Assembly (NCBI RefSeq): GCF_947501665.1
Contig: NZ_CANMWS010000009.1
Span: forward strand, 62,001 to 126,000
DNA: 64,000 bases
Origin: an uncultured Shewanella sp.
GTDB taxonomy: Bacteria; Pseudomonadota; Gammaproteobacteria; Enterobacterales; Shewanellaceae
Reading direction: 5' to 3'
Shown here one piece after another: positions 9,511 to 17,799 of this stretch. Position numbers and translations under genes: made by a program. Each line of letters starts with the position of its first letter. Positions within the stretch are counted from its first letter, which is position 1. The notes under the pieces were generated by a model that made no database searches, had not been told where the DNA came from, and worked only from the letters and a program-made list of their open reading frames with translations.

Positions 9511-10581
9511 TTGAGAAAGATAATTCATATTGACATGGACTGTTATTTTGCTGCTGTTGAGATGCGAGATTTTCCAGAACTAAGAGGTAAACCGATTGCG
9601 GTGGGAGGACGTAGTGACAGGCGTGGCGTGATCAGTACCTGTAATTATGAAGCTCGTGAATATGGGGTGCGATCTGCAATGGCCTCTGCCTATGCGTTAA
9701 GGCTGTGTCCAGATTTAATTTTAGTGCCGGGGAGAATGTCTGTTTATAAGAGTGTGTCACAGCAGATCCAGCATATTTTTAGACGATACACTGATTTAAT
9801 TGAACCGCTTTCATTAGATGAAGCTTATTTAGATATAACTGATTGTCAATGTTCTGCGACACGCATTGCAGAAGAGATCAGAGCGACTATTTTTGCTGAA
9901 ACAGGATTAACCGCTTCAGCAGGCATTGCACCTGTAAAATTTTTAGCCAAAATTGCCTCAGATTTAAATAAGCCTAATGGGCAATATGTTATTTTACCTA
10001 AAATGGTTCCCGATTTTGTCAAGTCTCTCCCTCTTAAGAAAATCCCTGGTGTAGGAAAAGTGACGGCTAAAAAATTAGCGGATTTAGGTTTATATACTTG
10101 TGGCGATATACAAGATTTTTCCCATTCAACGCTTCTTACTAAATTTGGTAAGTTTGGGGCATTACTCATCGAGCGTGCGCAAGGCATCGACGCTAGAGGT
10201 ATTTCTCCGCATCGTATCCGTAAATCAGTGGGGGTGGAAACTACATTGGCTAACGATATTTTTACTCTTTCTCAATGCCAATCTGTGATGGAGTCGTTGA
10301 TTTTAGAGCTCACTAAAAGAGTACAAAGAAGCGCGAAAGGCAGAAAAATTAATAAGCAAGTGGTGAAGTTAAAGTTTAACGACTTTAAACAAACAACGGT
10401 TGAGCATCGCAGCGATGAAATATCATTGAATTTGTTTTATACCTTATTAGAGCAAGCATTAGCGAGGTGCAATGAGCGGGGTATTCGTTTAGTGGGTATT
10501 TCGGTGGGGTTAAGTGATGAAGATAAAGCAGCTGAAGCAGACAAAGCTACTCAAACTGCTCAGCTGGATCTCGATTTTTGA
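9511..10581 (+). CDS. dinB: DNA polymerase IV (Y-family)
   Basis: 356 residues from a TTG start, chosen because AAGGAG lies 5 bases upstream and the protein then begins [20 protein letters not shown] like other DinB proteins. Catalytic acidic residues are visible: D8 in the first motif and the SLDEAYLD motif near residues 101-108. A helix-hairpin-helix ([18 protein letters not shown]) and a little-finger domain follow. It performs error-prone translesion synthesis and is part of the SOS response through the LexA box upstream. A bidirectional terminator separates it from convergent pepD. Confidence 0.97.
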   Translation: MRKIIHIDMDCYFAAVEMRDFPELRGKPIAVGGRSDRRGVISTCNYEAREYGVRSAMASAYALRLCPDLILVPGRMSVYKSVSQQIQHIFRRYTDLIEPLSLDEAYLDITDCQCSATRIAEEIRATIFAETGLTASAGIAPVKFLAKIASDLNKPNGQYVILPKMVPDFVKSLPLKKIPGVGKVTAKKLADLGLYTCGDIQDFSHSTLLTKFGKFGALLIERAQGIDARGISPHRIRKSVGVETTLANDIFTLSQCQSVMESLILELTKRVQRSAKGRKINKQVVKLKFNDFKQTTVEHRSDEISLNLFYTLLEQALARCNERGIRLVGISVGLSDEDKAAEADKATQTAQLDLDF

Positions 10582-10616
10582 GGGGCTAAAAACAATATTA
10601 GAGAGATCTGAAAAGA

Positions 10617-10655
10617 AACCAAACTCCTCAATAAGATCAGTTTGGTTCCTTTTTG
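10617..10655. terminator. Bidirectional terminator between dinB and pepD
   Basis: The stem AACCAAACT (10617-10625) with AGTTTGGTT (10639-10647) encloses a 13-base loop. T-rich tracts follow on the plus strand. Confidence 0.75.
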
Positions 10656-10661
10656 AGGGCA

Positions 10662-12125
10662 TTATTCACCTTTTACGGGAATGCGCTCTAAAATCGCCAG
10701 TAATAATGTCCAGTATTGACCAACGGTAGTAATATTAACTTTTTCATCAGGACTATGAGGGTAACGAATAGTCGGACCAATAGAGACCATATCCATATCA
10801 GGATAAGGCTTTTTAAACAGACCACATTCAAGGCCAGCATGAATAACCATGATGGTTGGCTCTTTATGATAAATAGCTTCATATGTATCACGTACACTTG
10901 CCATTACAGGTGAGCTGTTATCGGGTTTCCATCCAGGGTATGCACCACTGAACTCGACCTTAGCGCCAGCTAGTTGTCCCAGAGCGTTGAGCATACCTTC
11001 GACATTGTCTCGGCCTGAGTCCATTAAAGAACGAATTAAACATAATAAGGTGACATTGTCTTTACGGGTATTAATAACACCGAGATTGAGAGAGGTTTCT
11101 GTCACGCCTTCTATTTCGTCACTCATGCGGATAACCCCATTAGGGCAGGCATGAATAAGATTAATGAGTCCATTTTGACTCGCCTCTGCCATCACTGAAG
11201 TGGGGATGACAACTTCGGTTAAGATAAGCTCAACGTCTGGCTCGATAACTGCTAACTCTTGACGAAGCAAGGCTTGATATTCTGCGATATCATTTTGTAA
11301 CTGAGATAAGCTATTAGACGGTATAGTAAACTCGATTTCAGCCTCACGGGGAATAGCGTTACGAAGCGATCCCCCTTCAAAGTGGGCTAGCTGTATCGAT
11401 AAGCTTTGTGCATGATCAAATAAAAAACGGGCTAATAATTTATTCGCATTGCCTCGCCCAAGGTGGATATTCACACCGGAGTGACCGCCTTTTAGGCCAG
11501 TTAAGCTTAAACGGAAACCTTGTGTTTGCTGGTTTGGGCTCTGCCATTGCATAGGTAAGCTAAGCTCGCCATCAACGCCGCCGGCGCAGCCCATATAAAT
11601 TTCACCTTCTTGTTCAGAATCGGTATTAATGAGGATTTCAGCGTCTAACATACCTGCTTCTAGGCCAAAAGCACCTGTCATACCGGCTTCTTCATCTATG
11701 GTGAGTAGGACTTCCAAAGGCCCATGTACAATATCATGACTGTCAAGTACAGCTAAAGCGGATGCCATGCCAATACCATTATCGGCGCCTAATGTTGTCC
11801 CTCTGGCTTTTACCCAATCGCCGTCAATGTAAGCATCAATAGGATCTTTTTCAAAATCATGATCTTTATCAGCATTTTTTTGTGGAACCATATCTAAATG
11901 AGCTTGAAGTACCACCGTTTTACGGTTTTCCATGCCTACTGTGGCAGGTTTTCGAATAATAAGGTTGCCCACTTTATCTTCAACAATAGAGAGGTTTTTG
12001 TTTGTTGCCCAAGTTTGAATATGTTGGCTTAGGGCTTGTTCATGTTTAGAAGGGTGTGGAATAGCACAAATTTGCTCGAACCACTGCCATAATACTGGCG
12101 GTTGCAATTGACTTAAAGAAGACAC
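10662..12125 (-). CDS. pepD: Aminoacyl-histidine dipeptidase (cytosol non-specific dipeptidase)
   Basis: 487 residues, M20C metallopeptidase. Metal and catalytic motifs are visible: HLDMVPQ near residue 76, ADNGIGMASALA near 117-128, and DEEAGMTGAFG near 144-154. The terminal IRYPHSPDEKV carries the last histidine ligand. The length is usual for PepD, which hydrolyses Xaa-His and other dipeptides in the cytoplasm. It is transcribed alone, leftward, and divergent from the M17 aminopeptidase gene, so two peptide-degrading enzymes share the 12126-12390 control region. Confidence 0.95.
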   Translation of the reverse strand: MSSLSQLQPPVLWQWFEQICAIPHPSKHEQALSQHIQTWATNKNLSIVEDKVGNLIIRKPATVGMENRKTVVLQAHLDMVPQKNADKDHDFEKDPIDAYIDGDWVKARGTTLGADNGIGMASALAVLDSHDIVHGPLEVLLTIDEEAGMTGAFGLEAGMLDAEILINTDSEQEGEIYMGCAGGVDGELSLPMQWQSPNQQTQGFRLSLTGLKGGHSGVNIHLGRGNANKLLARFLFDHAQSLSIQLAHFEGGSLRNAIPREAEIEFTIPSNSLSQLQNDIAEYQALLRQELAVIEPDVELILTEVVIPTSVMAEASQNGLINLIHACPNGVIRMSDEIEGVTETSLNLGVINTRKDNVTLLCLIRSLMDSGRDNVEGMLNALGQLAGAKVEFSGAYPGWKPDNSSPVMASVRDTYEAIYHKEPTIMVIHAGLECGLFKKPYPDMDMVSIGPTIRYPHSPDEKVNITTVGQYWTLLLAILERIPVKGE

Positions 12126-12290
12126 AAATACACTCCTAATTGATGTGGGGGTCGTTGGATATTATCAATGAAACGGCTGCGAGTCAGTGTTTGAAAAGTG
12201 ATTTCTTTTTCACCGCGATTTGTTTTTCTTTTATCAGTAAGCTGAGCATGTGAAAATGATTGCAACTGTTTATGATTTTATGTTTTAAAG

Positions 12291-12329
12291 GTGTAGTTAA
12301 AAAGTTGCATTATTCTAGCATAACTACAC
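12291..12329. promoter_or_regulatory. Inverted repeat in the pepD / M17 peptidase intergenic region
   Basis: GTGTAGTTA (12291-12299) and its complement TAACTACAC (12321-12329) are separated by 21 bases and lie 60-100 bases before the M17 gene. No T-run follows, so an operator is more likely than a terminator. The regulator is unknown. Confidence 0.35.
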
Positions 12330-12390
12330 GTTAAAGCAGCATGAAATAATATTCGCAGGATCAGTCATGCTATTAAGGGGAGAGGGATAA

Positions 12391-13926
12391 ATGAAATCAG
12401 TTAATTTTGTGGATGTTAAAGACGAAAACGCCATATTTGATGGGCAGGGGTGGGATGCACTCATTGTGGTGACTCATTCACTCAAAGACATTGCGTTTGA
12501 TGAAGTACGATTATTTGCCGAGCATGCTGCCTCGGTTGATAAAAGAGTGGGTCAAGCGACGAGCTTATTATTAGCCCCAGGCTTAGCAGGCGGAAAGCTC
12601 ATTATAGCGCCTGTGCTTTCATGCGAAGATGAGTATCAAGATGTTCGTATTTACAGTGAGGCGGCTAAAGCGGGTATCAAGATGGCAAGCGCATCGGGTT
12701 CAAAGCGGCCATTACTCATGGTGGTGGACTCAACTGATGACCGTTTTTCATTTGCCAAAAATGTCTCTTCTTTAGCGTGTGCACAGGCAATGTGGCAGCC
12801 TTTGGAAAAAAGAGAAGCAGAAACGGACTGTGTGTCGATACATGAAATTGGATTGTTTACGCTAAATGATCTAGGGCAAAAACTCAGTGCAATTGAAGCG
12901 GGTAAACAGCTGGCGCGCGATTTATGTGGTACAGAGCCCGAGAGAATGTCGGCTATTCATTTTAGTGAGTATTGTCAATTGGCCTTTGAGGGCCCAGAGA
13001 TTGATATTGAGGTTGTTGATAATATTGATCTGTTAACACAAGATTATCCCTTATTAAGCGGCGTTGCGAGAGCATCAATTGCAGTGCCACGGCATCATCC
13101 TAGAGTTGTTAAGTTAGCCTATTGTGGTGATGGAGAAATTACTCGAACTTTCTTTTTTGCTGGAAAAGGGGTGATTTACGATACGGGAGGTGCAGATATT
13201 AAGGTTGCTGGTGGTATGGCTGGCATGAGTAGAGACAAAGGTGGCGCTGCGGCAGTGGCAGGTCTAATGAAGACGTTATCTTTACTAAAACCTAAAGGAA
13301 TACGTGTGGTTGCGCAGTTAGGATTAGTGCGAAATAGTATTGGTAGTGATGCCTTTGTGACCGATGAAATTATTACCAGCCATGCTAATTGTCGAGTCCG
13401 CATTGGCAATACTGATGCTGAAGGTCGATTAGTATTGGCTGATTTACTGTCTCATTTACGTATTGAGGCGCAAGGTGCTCAAGCGCCTGAGCTTTATTCG
13501 GTTGCGACCTTAACGGGTCATGTGGTGCGATGCTATGGAGGCTATACGGCAATAGTTGAAAACAGTGTCGCTAAAAAAGAAGGTATTGGCCTGAATATTC
13601 AAAAGCATGCACAGCAGTGGGGTGAACCAATAGAGTGCTCATCATTACGTCGAGAAGATTTCCAAAAAATTGTCGATCCTTCTGGGGCTGCGCAGGTGTT
13701 GTCATCAAATAACGGACCGTCGGCGATTACGGCAAGAGGTCACCAATATCCAGCGGCTTTCTTATTAAAGGCATCAGGGTTATTTGATCATGGATTAAAC
13801 AGTGAGTTACCTTTGCCATTCTCACATATCGATATAGCAGGAAGTTCTGTTGAAGGTCATCCACATTATGGCAGTCCGACAGCCAGCCCTGTGGCGAGTT
13901 TGATTAATTATATTGTTGAAGGCTGA
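12391..13926 (+). CDS. M17 family leucyl aminopeptidase
   Basis: 511 residues. The C-terminal catalytic domain shows the M17 two-metal and active-site residues in order. These are K and D in AGKGVIYDTGGADIK (about residues 258-272), the second lysine in that segment, D in MSRDKGGAAAVAG, and D, E and R in NTDAEGRLVLAD (near residue 340). All ligands appear intact, although surrounding residues differ from PepA (DTGG, RDKGG). It would remove N-terminal residues from peptides, probably as a cytoplasmic hexamer. AGGGGAGAGGG precedes the ATG, and a strong terminator follows. Confidence 0.92.
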   Translation: MKSVNFVDVKDENAIFDGQGWDALIVVTHSLKDIAFDEVRLFAEHAASVDKRVGQATSLLLAPGLAGGKLIIAPVLSCEDEYQDVRIYSEAAKAGIKMASASGSKRPLLMVVDSTDDRFSFAKNVSSLACAQAMWQPLEKREAETDCVSIHEIGLFTLNDLGQKLSAIEAGKQLARDLCGTEPERMSAIHFSEYCQLAFEGPEIDIEVVDNIDLLTQDYPLLSGVARASIAVPRHHPRVVKLAYCGDGEITRTFFFAGKGVIYDTGGADIKVAGGMAGMSRDKGGAAAVAGLMKTLSLLKPKGIRVVAQLGLVRNSIGSDAFVTDEIITSHANCRVRIGNTDAEGRLVLADLLSHLRIEAQGAQAPELYSVATLTGHVVRCYGGYTAIVENSVAKKEGIGLNIQKHAQQWGEPIECSSLRREDFQKIVDPSGAAQVLSSNNGPSAITARGHQYPAAFLLKASGLFDHGLNSELPLPFSHIDIAGSSVEGHPHYGSPTASPVASLINYIVEG

Positions 13927-13947
13927 TATTTGACATTGGCGTGTTCT

Positions 13948-13992
13948 AAAAATGCCCCCTGTTGTTTTTTTACAGCAAGGGGCATTTTTTTG
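13948..13992 (+). terminator. Rho-independent terminator after the M17 peptidase gene
   Basis: The 11-bp stem AAAAATGCCCC (13948-13958) pairs with GGGGCATTTTT (13979-13989), with an extended inner stem, and is followed by T7. Confidence 0.9.
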
Positions 13993-14166
13993 ATTAAAAA
14001 AGGCGTTGTTGTGAGTATGATTTTTAAATTTGTCGGTTAAAAAAGATTATTAGTGATCCATAATATAATTAGTACAACAATTAAGTTATTGTTTTTGTTG
14101 TTTAAGTTTATTTGTTTGTTTTTTTATTACCAAATGGGCCGAAAAAAAGACTTTTTACAAAAATAC

Positions 14167-14195
14167 TTGTAATAAAATTACATGTGATCTATAAT
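14167..14195 (+). promoter_or_regulatory. Strong sigma-70 promoter of the 32-codon minigene
   Basis: TTGTAA (14167-14172), a 17-base spacer and a perfect TATAAT (14190-14195). Transcription would start near 14202 and run to the terminator at 14615-14642, giving an RNA of about 440 bases. The gap 13993-14166 shows nothing else. Confidence 0.8.
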
Positions 14196-14365
14196 GCTTT
14201 TCATCGGTTAGCCACTAGCTAGTCGTTACAGTCTATCTAGGAAGGATAATTCTCCAAGGAATCGAGCGACAGGTTGACGTCTATACCTAAAAATAGATAT
14301 TAGCTAGTCTGTTCAGCTAAGTTTCACTAGAGTAATTTTATTACAACTTTGTTAGGAGTACGAAA

Positions 14366-14464
14366 ATGGCTTATTCACAAATGAATACTGTTTACTGGCA
14401 AAATATTTGGTTCAATGCGAATGTTTTGCGTGGCGGAATTTACGCCATGTCGTTTAAAGGTTAA
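14366..14464 (+). CDS. Unrecognised 32-residue peptide minigene with long leader
   Basis: ATG at 14366 with TTAGGAG 6 bases upstream encodes 32 residues (MAYSQMNTVYWQNIWFNANV…, ending AMSFKG) and stops at TAA 14462-14464. The peptide is aromatic-rich, with a Gly-Gly in the second half and a basic end. It lies in the middle of a predicted transcript with a 160-base leader and a 150-base trailer. The leader carries a repeated TAGCTAGTC (near 14216 and 14301). The good promoter, ribosome site and terminator suggest a real gene, but I cannot name it. It could be a stalling or leader peptide, a small toxin, or a conserved small protein. Confidence 0.6.
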   Translation: MAYSQMNTVYWQNIWFNANVLRGGIYAMSFKG

Positions 14465-14614
14465 CCCGCTTTTAAACGTGATTTTTGTTTTATCCATCAA
14501 CCTTAAAGCACCTATTTGGTGTCGCTAGACTCAAGTGTTATGTTGTATGACTTAACCTAGATTAACGCCTTTTTGCGGTAACCTAATTCCTTTTGGATGA
14601 CTTGAATATGTCTG

Positions 14615-14642
14615 ACCTGCTCATTGAGCAGGTTTTTTTTTG
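14615..14642 (+). terminator. Terminator of the minigene transcript
   Basis: ACCTGCTC (14615-14622) pairs with GAGCAGGT (14626-14633), followed by a run of nine T. It marks the practical left limit of the tailocin cluster. Confidence 0.9.
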
Positions 14643-14677
14643 GTTTTTTTAAGATTAAGCAAAAAAAGGCTGCGGGG

Positions 14678-15003
14678 TTAATTCAAAAATGCTTGTCAGT
14701 AGCTTCTTGCCCGCAATAATACTGAATACCAGAACACTTCACCTATGGCTTGAATCGATTTTGTTTATTTTTTGGCTGAAACGACAAAGGCTGATGGGTG
14801 CTCCCTATGTTTCGAATCATAATTCTGATTAATAACATATGGATAAGCTGTAATGGTTACAATAACACTGAATACCAGAACACTTCACCATGACTTGAAT
14901 CGATTTTGTTGGTTTTTTAGATGAAATGACAAAGGCTGACGGTTAATTCAAAAATGCTTGCGAGTAGCTTCTTGTCTACAATAACACTGAATACCAGAAC
15001 ACT
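14678..15003. repeat. Tandem degenerate copies of the repressor gene's 3' end
   Basis: The block containing CTGAATACCAGAACACTT occurs three times (about 14722-14739, 14868-14885, 14986-15003). It is flanked by shared blocks TTAATTCAAAAATGCTTG (14678, 14943), TTGAATCGATTTTGTT (about 14750, 14895) and GACAAAGGCTGA (about 14783, 14928). The third copy is the true end of the repressor gene (…GKVFWYSVLL); the others are decayed duplicates beyond its stop. No separate gene lies in 14643-14975. Confidence 0.8.
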
Positions 15004-15671
15004 TTGCCGATGAGCTGAATTAAGCTGGCTTGCTGCTTGTCATAATGTTCATCTGGGTACTCATCACTATTATAACTGCGAAGACGGATCCCGCCACCGG
15101 GAAGTTGATAAACTAATTTAACCCGCAGCATACCATCATGATTAATGGCATACATTTTTCCATCAATGATTTCTTTTTTTGCGGTGTCGATACCCACTGT
15201 TGAACCTGTCGGTAAAACGGGTTCCATGCTACTGCCGTTCACTTTGACGCAAGCGGCATGTTCAGCTTCGACACCTTGTCGTCTTAATGTGGATTTGGCA
15301 AAACGCAGTTTAGGGCCATGATTTTCGCTTATTGCAATTGCGCCATCACCGGCGGCAAGTTCGACTTCAGTAAAGAAAGGCACTTCTAATTCATCCTTGC
15401 TTAAAATAGTGTCATTACCCCAAGGCTCAATGGATCCTACCCATTCAGCATCAGTTCTTGTGTCTTTATTGGCTTTATCTCCATACATCAACCAGTCAGG
15501 TGAGCAGTTCAGGGCTTTCGCTAATGCCATGATTTTTGAGGTAGACGTGGTTTTGCCTGATACTAATTTGTGCACCATGACTTGAGAGATATTCGCTCTA
15601 TCGGCCAATTCTTTTTGAGTGAGGCCAACCGCTTTAAGCCTGTCTTTAATGTTGTTTGCAAGTATGTTCAT
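14976..15671 (-). CDS. CI/LexA-type phage repressor with S24 autocleavage domain
   Basis: 231 residues. The N-terminal HTH (about residues 8-62, LTQKELADRANISQVMVHKLVSG) is followed by a peptidase S24 domain. An Ala107-Gly108 cleavage site is present (ELAAGDG), with catalytic Ser148 (GSSMEP) and Lys185 (MLRVK). Such repressors self-cleave when RecA is activated, so DNA damage should derepress the cluster. It is divergent from the early operon, with three regularly spaced operators between. Its 3' end is duplicated downstream. By position it corresponds to the master repressor of a P2/lambda-like element. Confidence 0.93.
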   Translation of the reverse strand: MNILANNIKDRLKAVGLTQKELADRANISQVMVHKLVSGKTTSTSKIMALAKALNCSPDWLMYGDKANKDTRTDAEWVGSIEPWGNDTILSKDELEVPFFTEVELAAGDGAIAISENHGPKLRFAKSTLRRQGVEAEHAACVKVNGSSMEPVLPTGSTVGIDTAKKEIIDGKMYAINHDGMLRVKLVYQLPGGGIRLRSYNSDEYPDEHYDKQQASLIQLIGKVFWYSVLL

Positions 15672-15683
15672 TTGTTCATTATA

Positions 15684-15747
15684 TTACCATAGTTATAAAA
15701 TTCAACTAACTTTGGTTATTGCTTTTTGTTAACTTTGGTTATATAAT
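15684..15747. promoter_or_regulatory. Repressor operators and early rightward promoter
   Basis: Three 12-bp sites of the form TAAC-N4-GTTA lie exactly 23 bp apart: 15684-15695 (TTACCATAGTTA), 15707-15718 and 15730-15741 (both TAACTTTGGTTA). A promoter TTGCTT (15719-15724), 17 bases, TATAAT (15742-15747) is overlapped by the third site and abuts the second. Repressor binding would therefore block early transcription. A weaker copy (TAACCAAAGTAA, 15983-15994) lies inside the first early gene. Confidence 0.8.
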
Positions 15748-15915
15748 GGTTATATTCAAGTTAACTCTGTGCTGAAATTCCTGCTTAGGATAACCATTAG
15801 GAATGTCATTTTGTGTGTTAAGTGCAATATCACTTAATAATGAGGCTTGATAAAAATCATGTTATCCATATGGATATAAATGGAGAGTGTAATAGGGAAT
15901 TCGTGGAGGTAGGTG

Positions 15916-16155
15916 ATGTCTGATGGTGCAGATGATGCTCAGATATTAGTCGAGTGGCGAATAAAATCGAGTTTGTCAAAAATAACCAAAGTAATAGAAT
16001 GTGGAACAGGGCAATGCTATTTTTGTTTAGAAACTATCGATGTTCCACAACGATTTTGTGATAGCGATTGCCGTGATGATTATGAACGTTTGCGTAAGCT
16101 TGAATGGTTAAAATGGGGAAGCCGACCTTGGGGTATTGATGCTGTTAACTTTTAA
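15916..16155 (+). CDS. Small zinc-finger phage protein
   Basis: 79 residues from ATG 15916 (GGAGGTAGGTG upstream). A four-cysteine motif CYFC-x10-C-x3-C (QCYFCLETIDVPQRFCDSDC) followed by a charged helix (RDDYERLRKLEWLKWG) looks like a DksA/TraR-like or related phage zinc finger. Such small proteins are common in early regions of temperate phages. It is the first gene of the rightward early operon under the repressor operators. Role unproven; transcriptional regulation is the likely guess. Confidence 0.6.
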   Translation: MSDGADDAQILVEWRIKSSLSKITKVIECGTGQCYFCLETIDVPQRFCDSDCRDDYERLRKLEWLKWGSRPWGIDAVNF

Positions 16156-16253
16156 TACATTGATTTTTAGATTAAAACCAGTTTTAAAATAAGGTCTGTT
16201 TAAGTCAGTTAACTTGCCATTAGTATTTCATTATAAGAAGACAGGGAGAAAAC

Positions 16254-16487
16254 ATGGAGCGACAAATCGTGAAAGCACGCGGATTTGAGATTTTGAAAAC
16301 GGGTAGAAGATTAAGAGGCTTAACCCAGATTGAAGTAGCTGAAACCTATGGTATTAATTCAAAAACTTATCAAAGGTGGGAGCGGGGATCAACCGCAGTC
16401 TCTTATGATGATTTAACGGCAATTTGTGAATTAGTATTTAAGATCCCAGTAACAGACGTTAAGAAAGCCGTCAGTTACACCCAATAA
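16254..16487 (+). CDS. HTH (XRE/Cro-like) regulator
   Basis: 77 residues. A helix-turn-helix spans about residues 12-45 (ILKTGRRLRGLTQIEVAETYGINSKTYQRWERGS), with the TQ…A…Y/T…WE pattern of XRE domains. There is no effector domain. The second gene of the early region, it is placed like a Cro or CII-type regulator opposite the S24 repressor. It could act on the same operators or on promoters of the next genes. ACAGGGAGAA precedes the ATG. Confidence 0.8.
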   Translation: MERQIVKARGFEILKTGRRLRGLTQIEVAETYGINSKTYQRWERGSTAVSYDDLTAICELVFKIPVTDVKKAVSYTQ

Positions 16488-16665
16488 AATAACTATAGTT
16501 AATTTAAGGCGGGTTAGGTTAATAGCTCGGGGTGAATTGGTGATGTGTTTAACTGTTAAGGGTGACAAACTTAAAGGCATACTTAATTTTTCACCATGAA
16601 ATGTAGGCGAAGCACTGAATAAGCTTAATAATCAAATAAGAGATTTAAAAAAGGGATGAAAATCA

Positions 16666-17028
16666 ATGGCAATACATAGCATGATGGAAACGACAGATGT
16701 CCTTGCAACAATGAGCATGAAAACACTGCGTCATGAATTGTCGATATGGGGTCGTTACTGGAGAGCGCAAGAGTATGGACGAGGATTTGCTAGAAGAAGT
16801 GCTTGTGACAGGTTAGGGGAGACACATTCGAGTTCGAATGTCCATGAGATGGCGACGCCAAAACATATTGCAATTTATGATGGCTTAATTGATGCTTTGA
16901 GTCTTGAGTGCCGCAGAGCATTGAGAGCACAATACATATGCAAGAAAGATTGGGCATTGTTGGGATTTGAATCGAAAAAATCTCATGTTTATTGGTTAAG
17001 AAGAGCCGAAGGAGCTTTGCTTGATTAG
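16666..17028 (+). CDS. Phage late antitermination protein Q-like
   Basis: 120 residues. The features match the small phage antitermination Q family. An N-terminal LRHELSIWGRYWRAQ with the W-G-x-W pattern is followed by a C-terminal helical segment (LSLECRRALRAQYICKKDW…HVYWLRRAEGALLD). Q proteins load on RNA polymerase at a late promoter and let it pass terminators. That fits the terminator at 17177, the repeated promoter-like elements that follow, and the terminators found inside the tail operon. Assignment is by pattern memory; the sequence is divergent. Confidence 0.65.
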   Translation: MAIHSMMETTDVLATMSMKTLRHELSIWGRYWRAQEYGRGFARRSACDRLGETHSSSNVHEMATPKHIAIYDGLIDALSLECRRALRAQYICKKDWALLGFESKKSHVYWLRRAEGALLD

Positions 17029-17176
17029 ACTATTTCTTTTTTCATTGGCATTATTATTCGTTATGAATTCCTATCCCCTTTTTAGATAAAGAATGTATTT
17101 ATCGCTAATAGATAATAATACCCTTATTTTATAATGTTTATTAATATTAACCTGACTTGCTTGTTGAATGCCAATT

Positions 17177-17212
17177 AAAAGCCATTTCTAATTTATTAGA
17201 AATGGCTTTTTT
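17177..17212 (+). terminator. Terminator after the antiterminator gene
   Basis: A perfect 14-bp stem AAAAGCCATTTCTA / TAGAAATGGCTTTT (17177-17190 with 17197-17210) has a 6-base loop and T-run. It ends the early operon. Confidence 0.92.
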
Positions 17213-17235
17213 TAAATAATAAATTTATAAACTAA

Positions 17236-17512
17236 GGGACAGTTTTAGGGCTGTAAATGAAAGTGGAAAAGCCTATAATGTGTCTATGCTGGTAAAAGAT
17301 GTATTCGATGATATTGTTGTGAGCTTTTTAAAGAGCAATGTTTTCTACGATAAGGTTAATATCATACTGCACTGTCATTGAAGTATTTTTGATTTTGATT
17401 TTTATTTTTCTTTATTCAATTAGGTTGGCGTTATTATTGTTTTAATAGGGTTAGAATAGGACACTTTTGGGGCTACTCTTTCAAATGAAAAACATTATAA
17501 TATGCCTATTCT
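17236..17512 (+). promoter_or_regulatory. Two copies of a putative late-promoter element
   Basis: Two similar 55-60 bp blocks begin at 17236 and 17458. Each has GGACA[G/C]TTTT[A/G]GGGCT, then AAATGAAA, then TATAAT (17274-17279 and 17496-17501), then TG[T/C]CTAT[G/T]CTGG. The -10 elements are perfect and the -35 regions are poor, as expected for a factor-dependent phage late promoter. The rest of the 771-base gap 17029-17799 holds an A+T-rich leader with hairpins at 17518-17546 and 17643-17659 and no gene. Confidence 0.6.
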
Positions 17513-17799
17513 GGAGAAACCTTTAAATATAAACGATATAAAGGTTAAATGTTAATATTAAATGTATGCTTCAAGTATTAAAATAATTTTTTCAACATTA
17601 CTCTAAGATGAGATTTTTCAGATAAGCGATATATAGAAGTATTATAGCTCAGTGCTATATATGATAGCATTATACACTTTTATTAATTACCTGCTGCCAT
17701 ACATCTTTCAGATTAAGCTCATTGAATTGAACCATAAATTTAATATACCTGTTTAACTCATTTATTCAATTTACCCCAATAGTGATATAAGGAGGCGAT

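Noticed and set aside
14166..14642. tmRNA, RNase P RNA or a cspA-like cold-shock gene
   Set aside because: The 440-base unit has the right size for a structured RNA, but there is no tRNA-like end pairing, no tmRNA tag, no RNase P core and no CspA protein; only a faint cold-box-like patch near 14273.
16541..16556. LexA box in the tailocin early region
   Set aside because: The best candidate (CTGT-N8-ACAA) has a mismatch in the invariant core and is not near a promoter.
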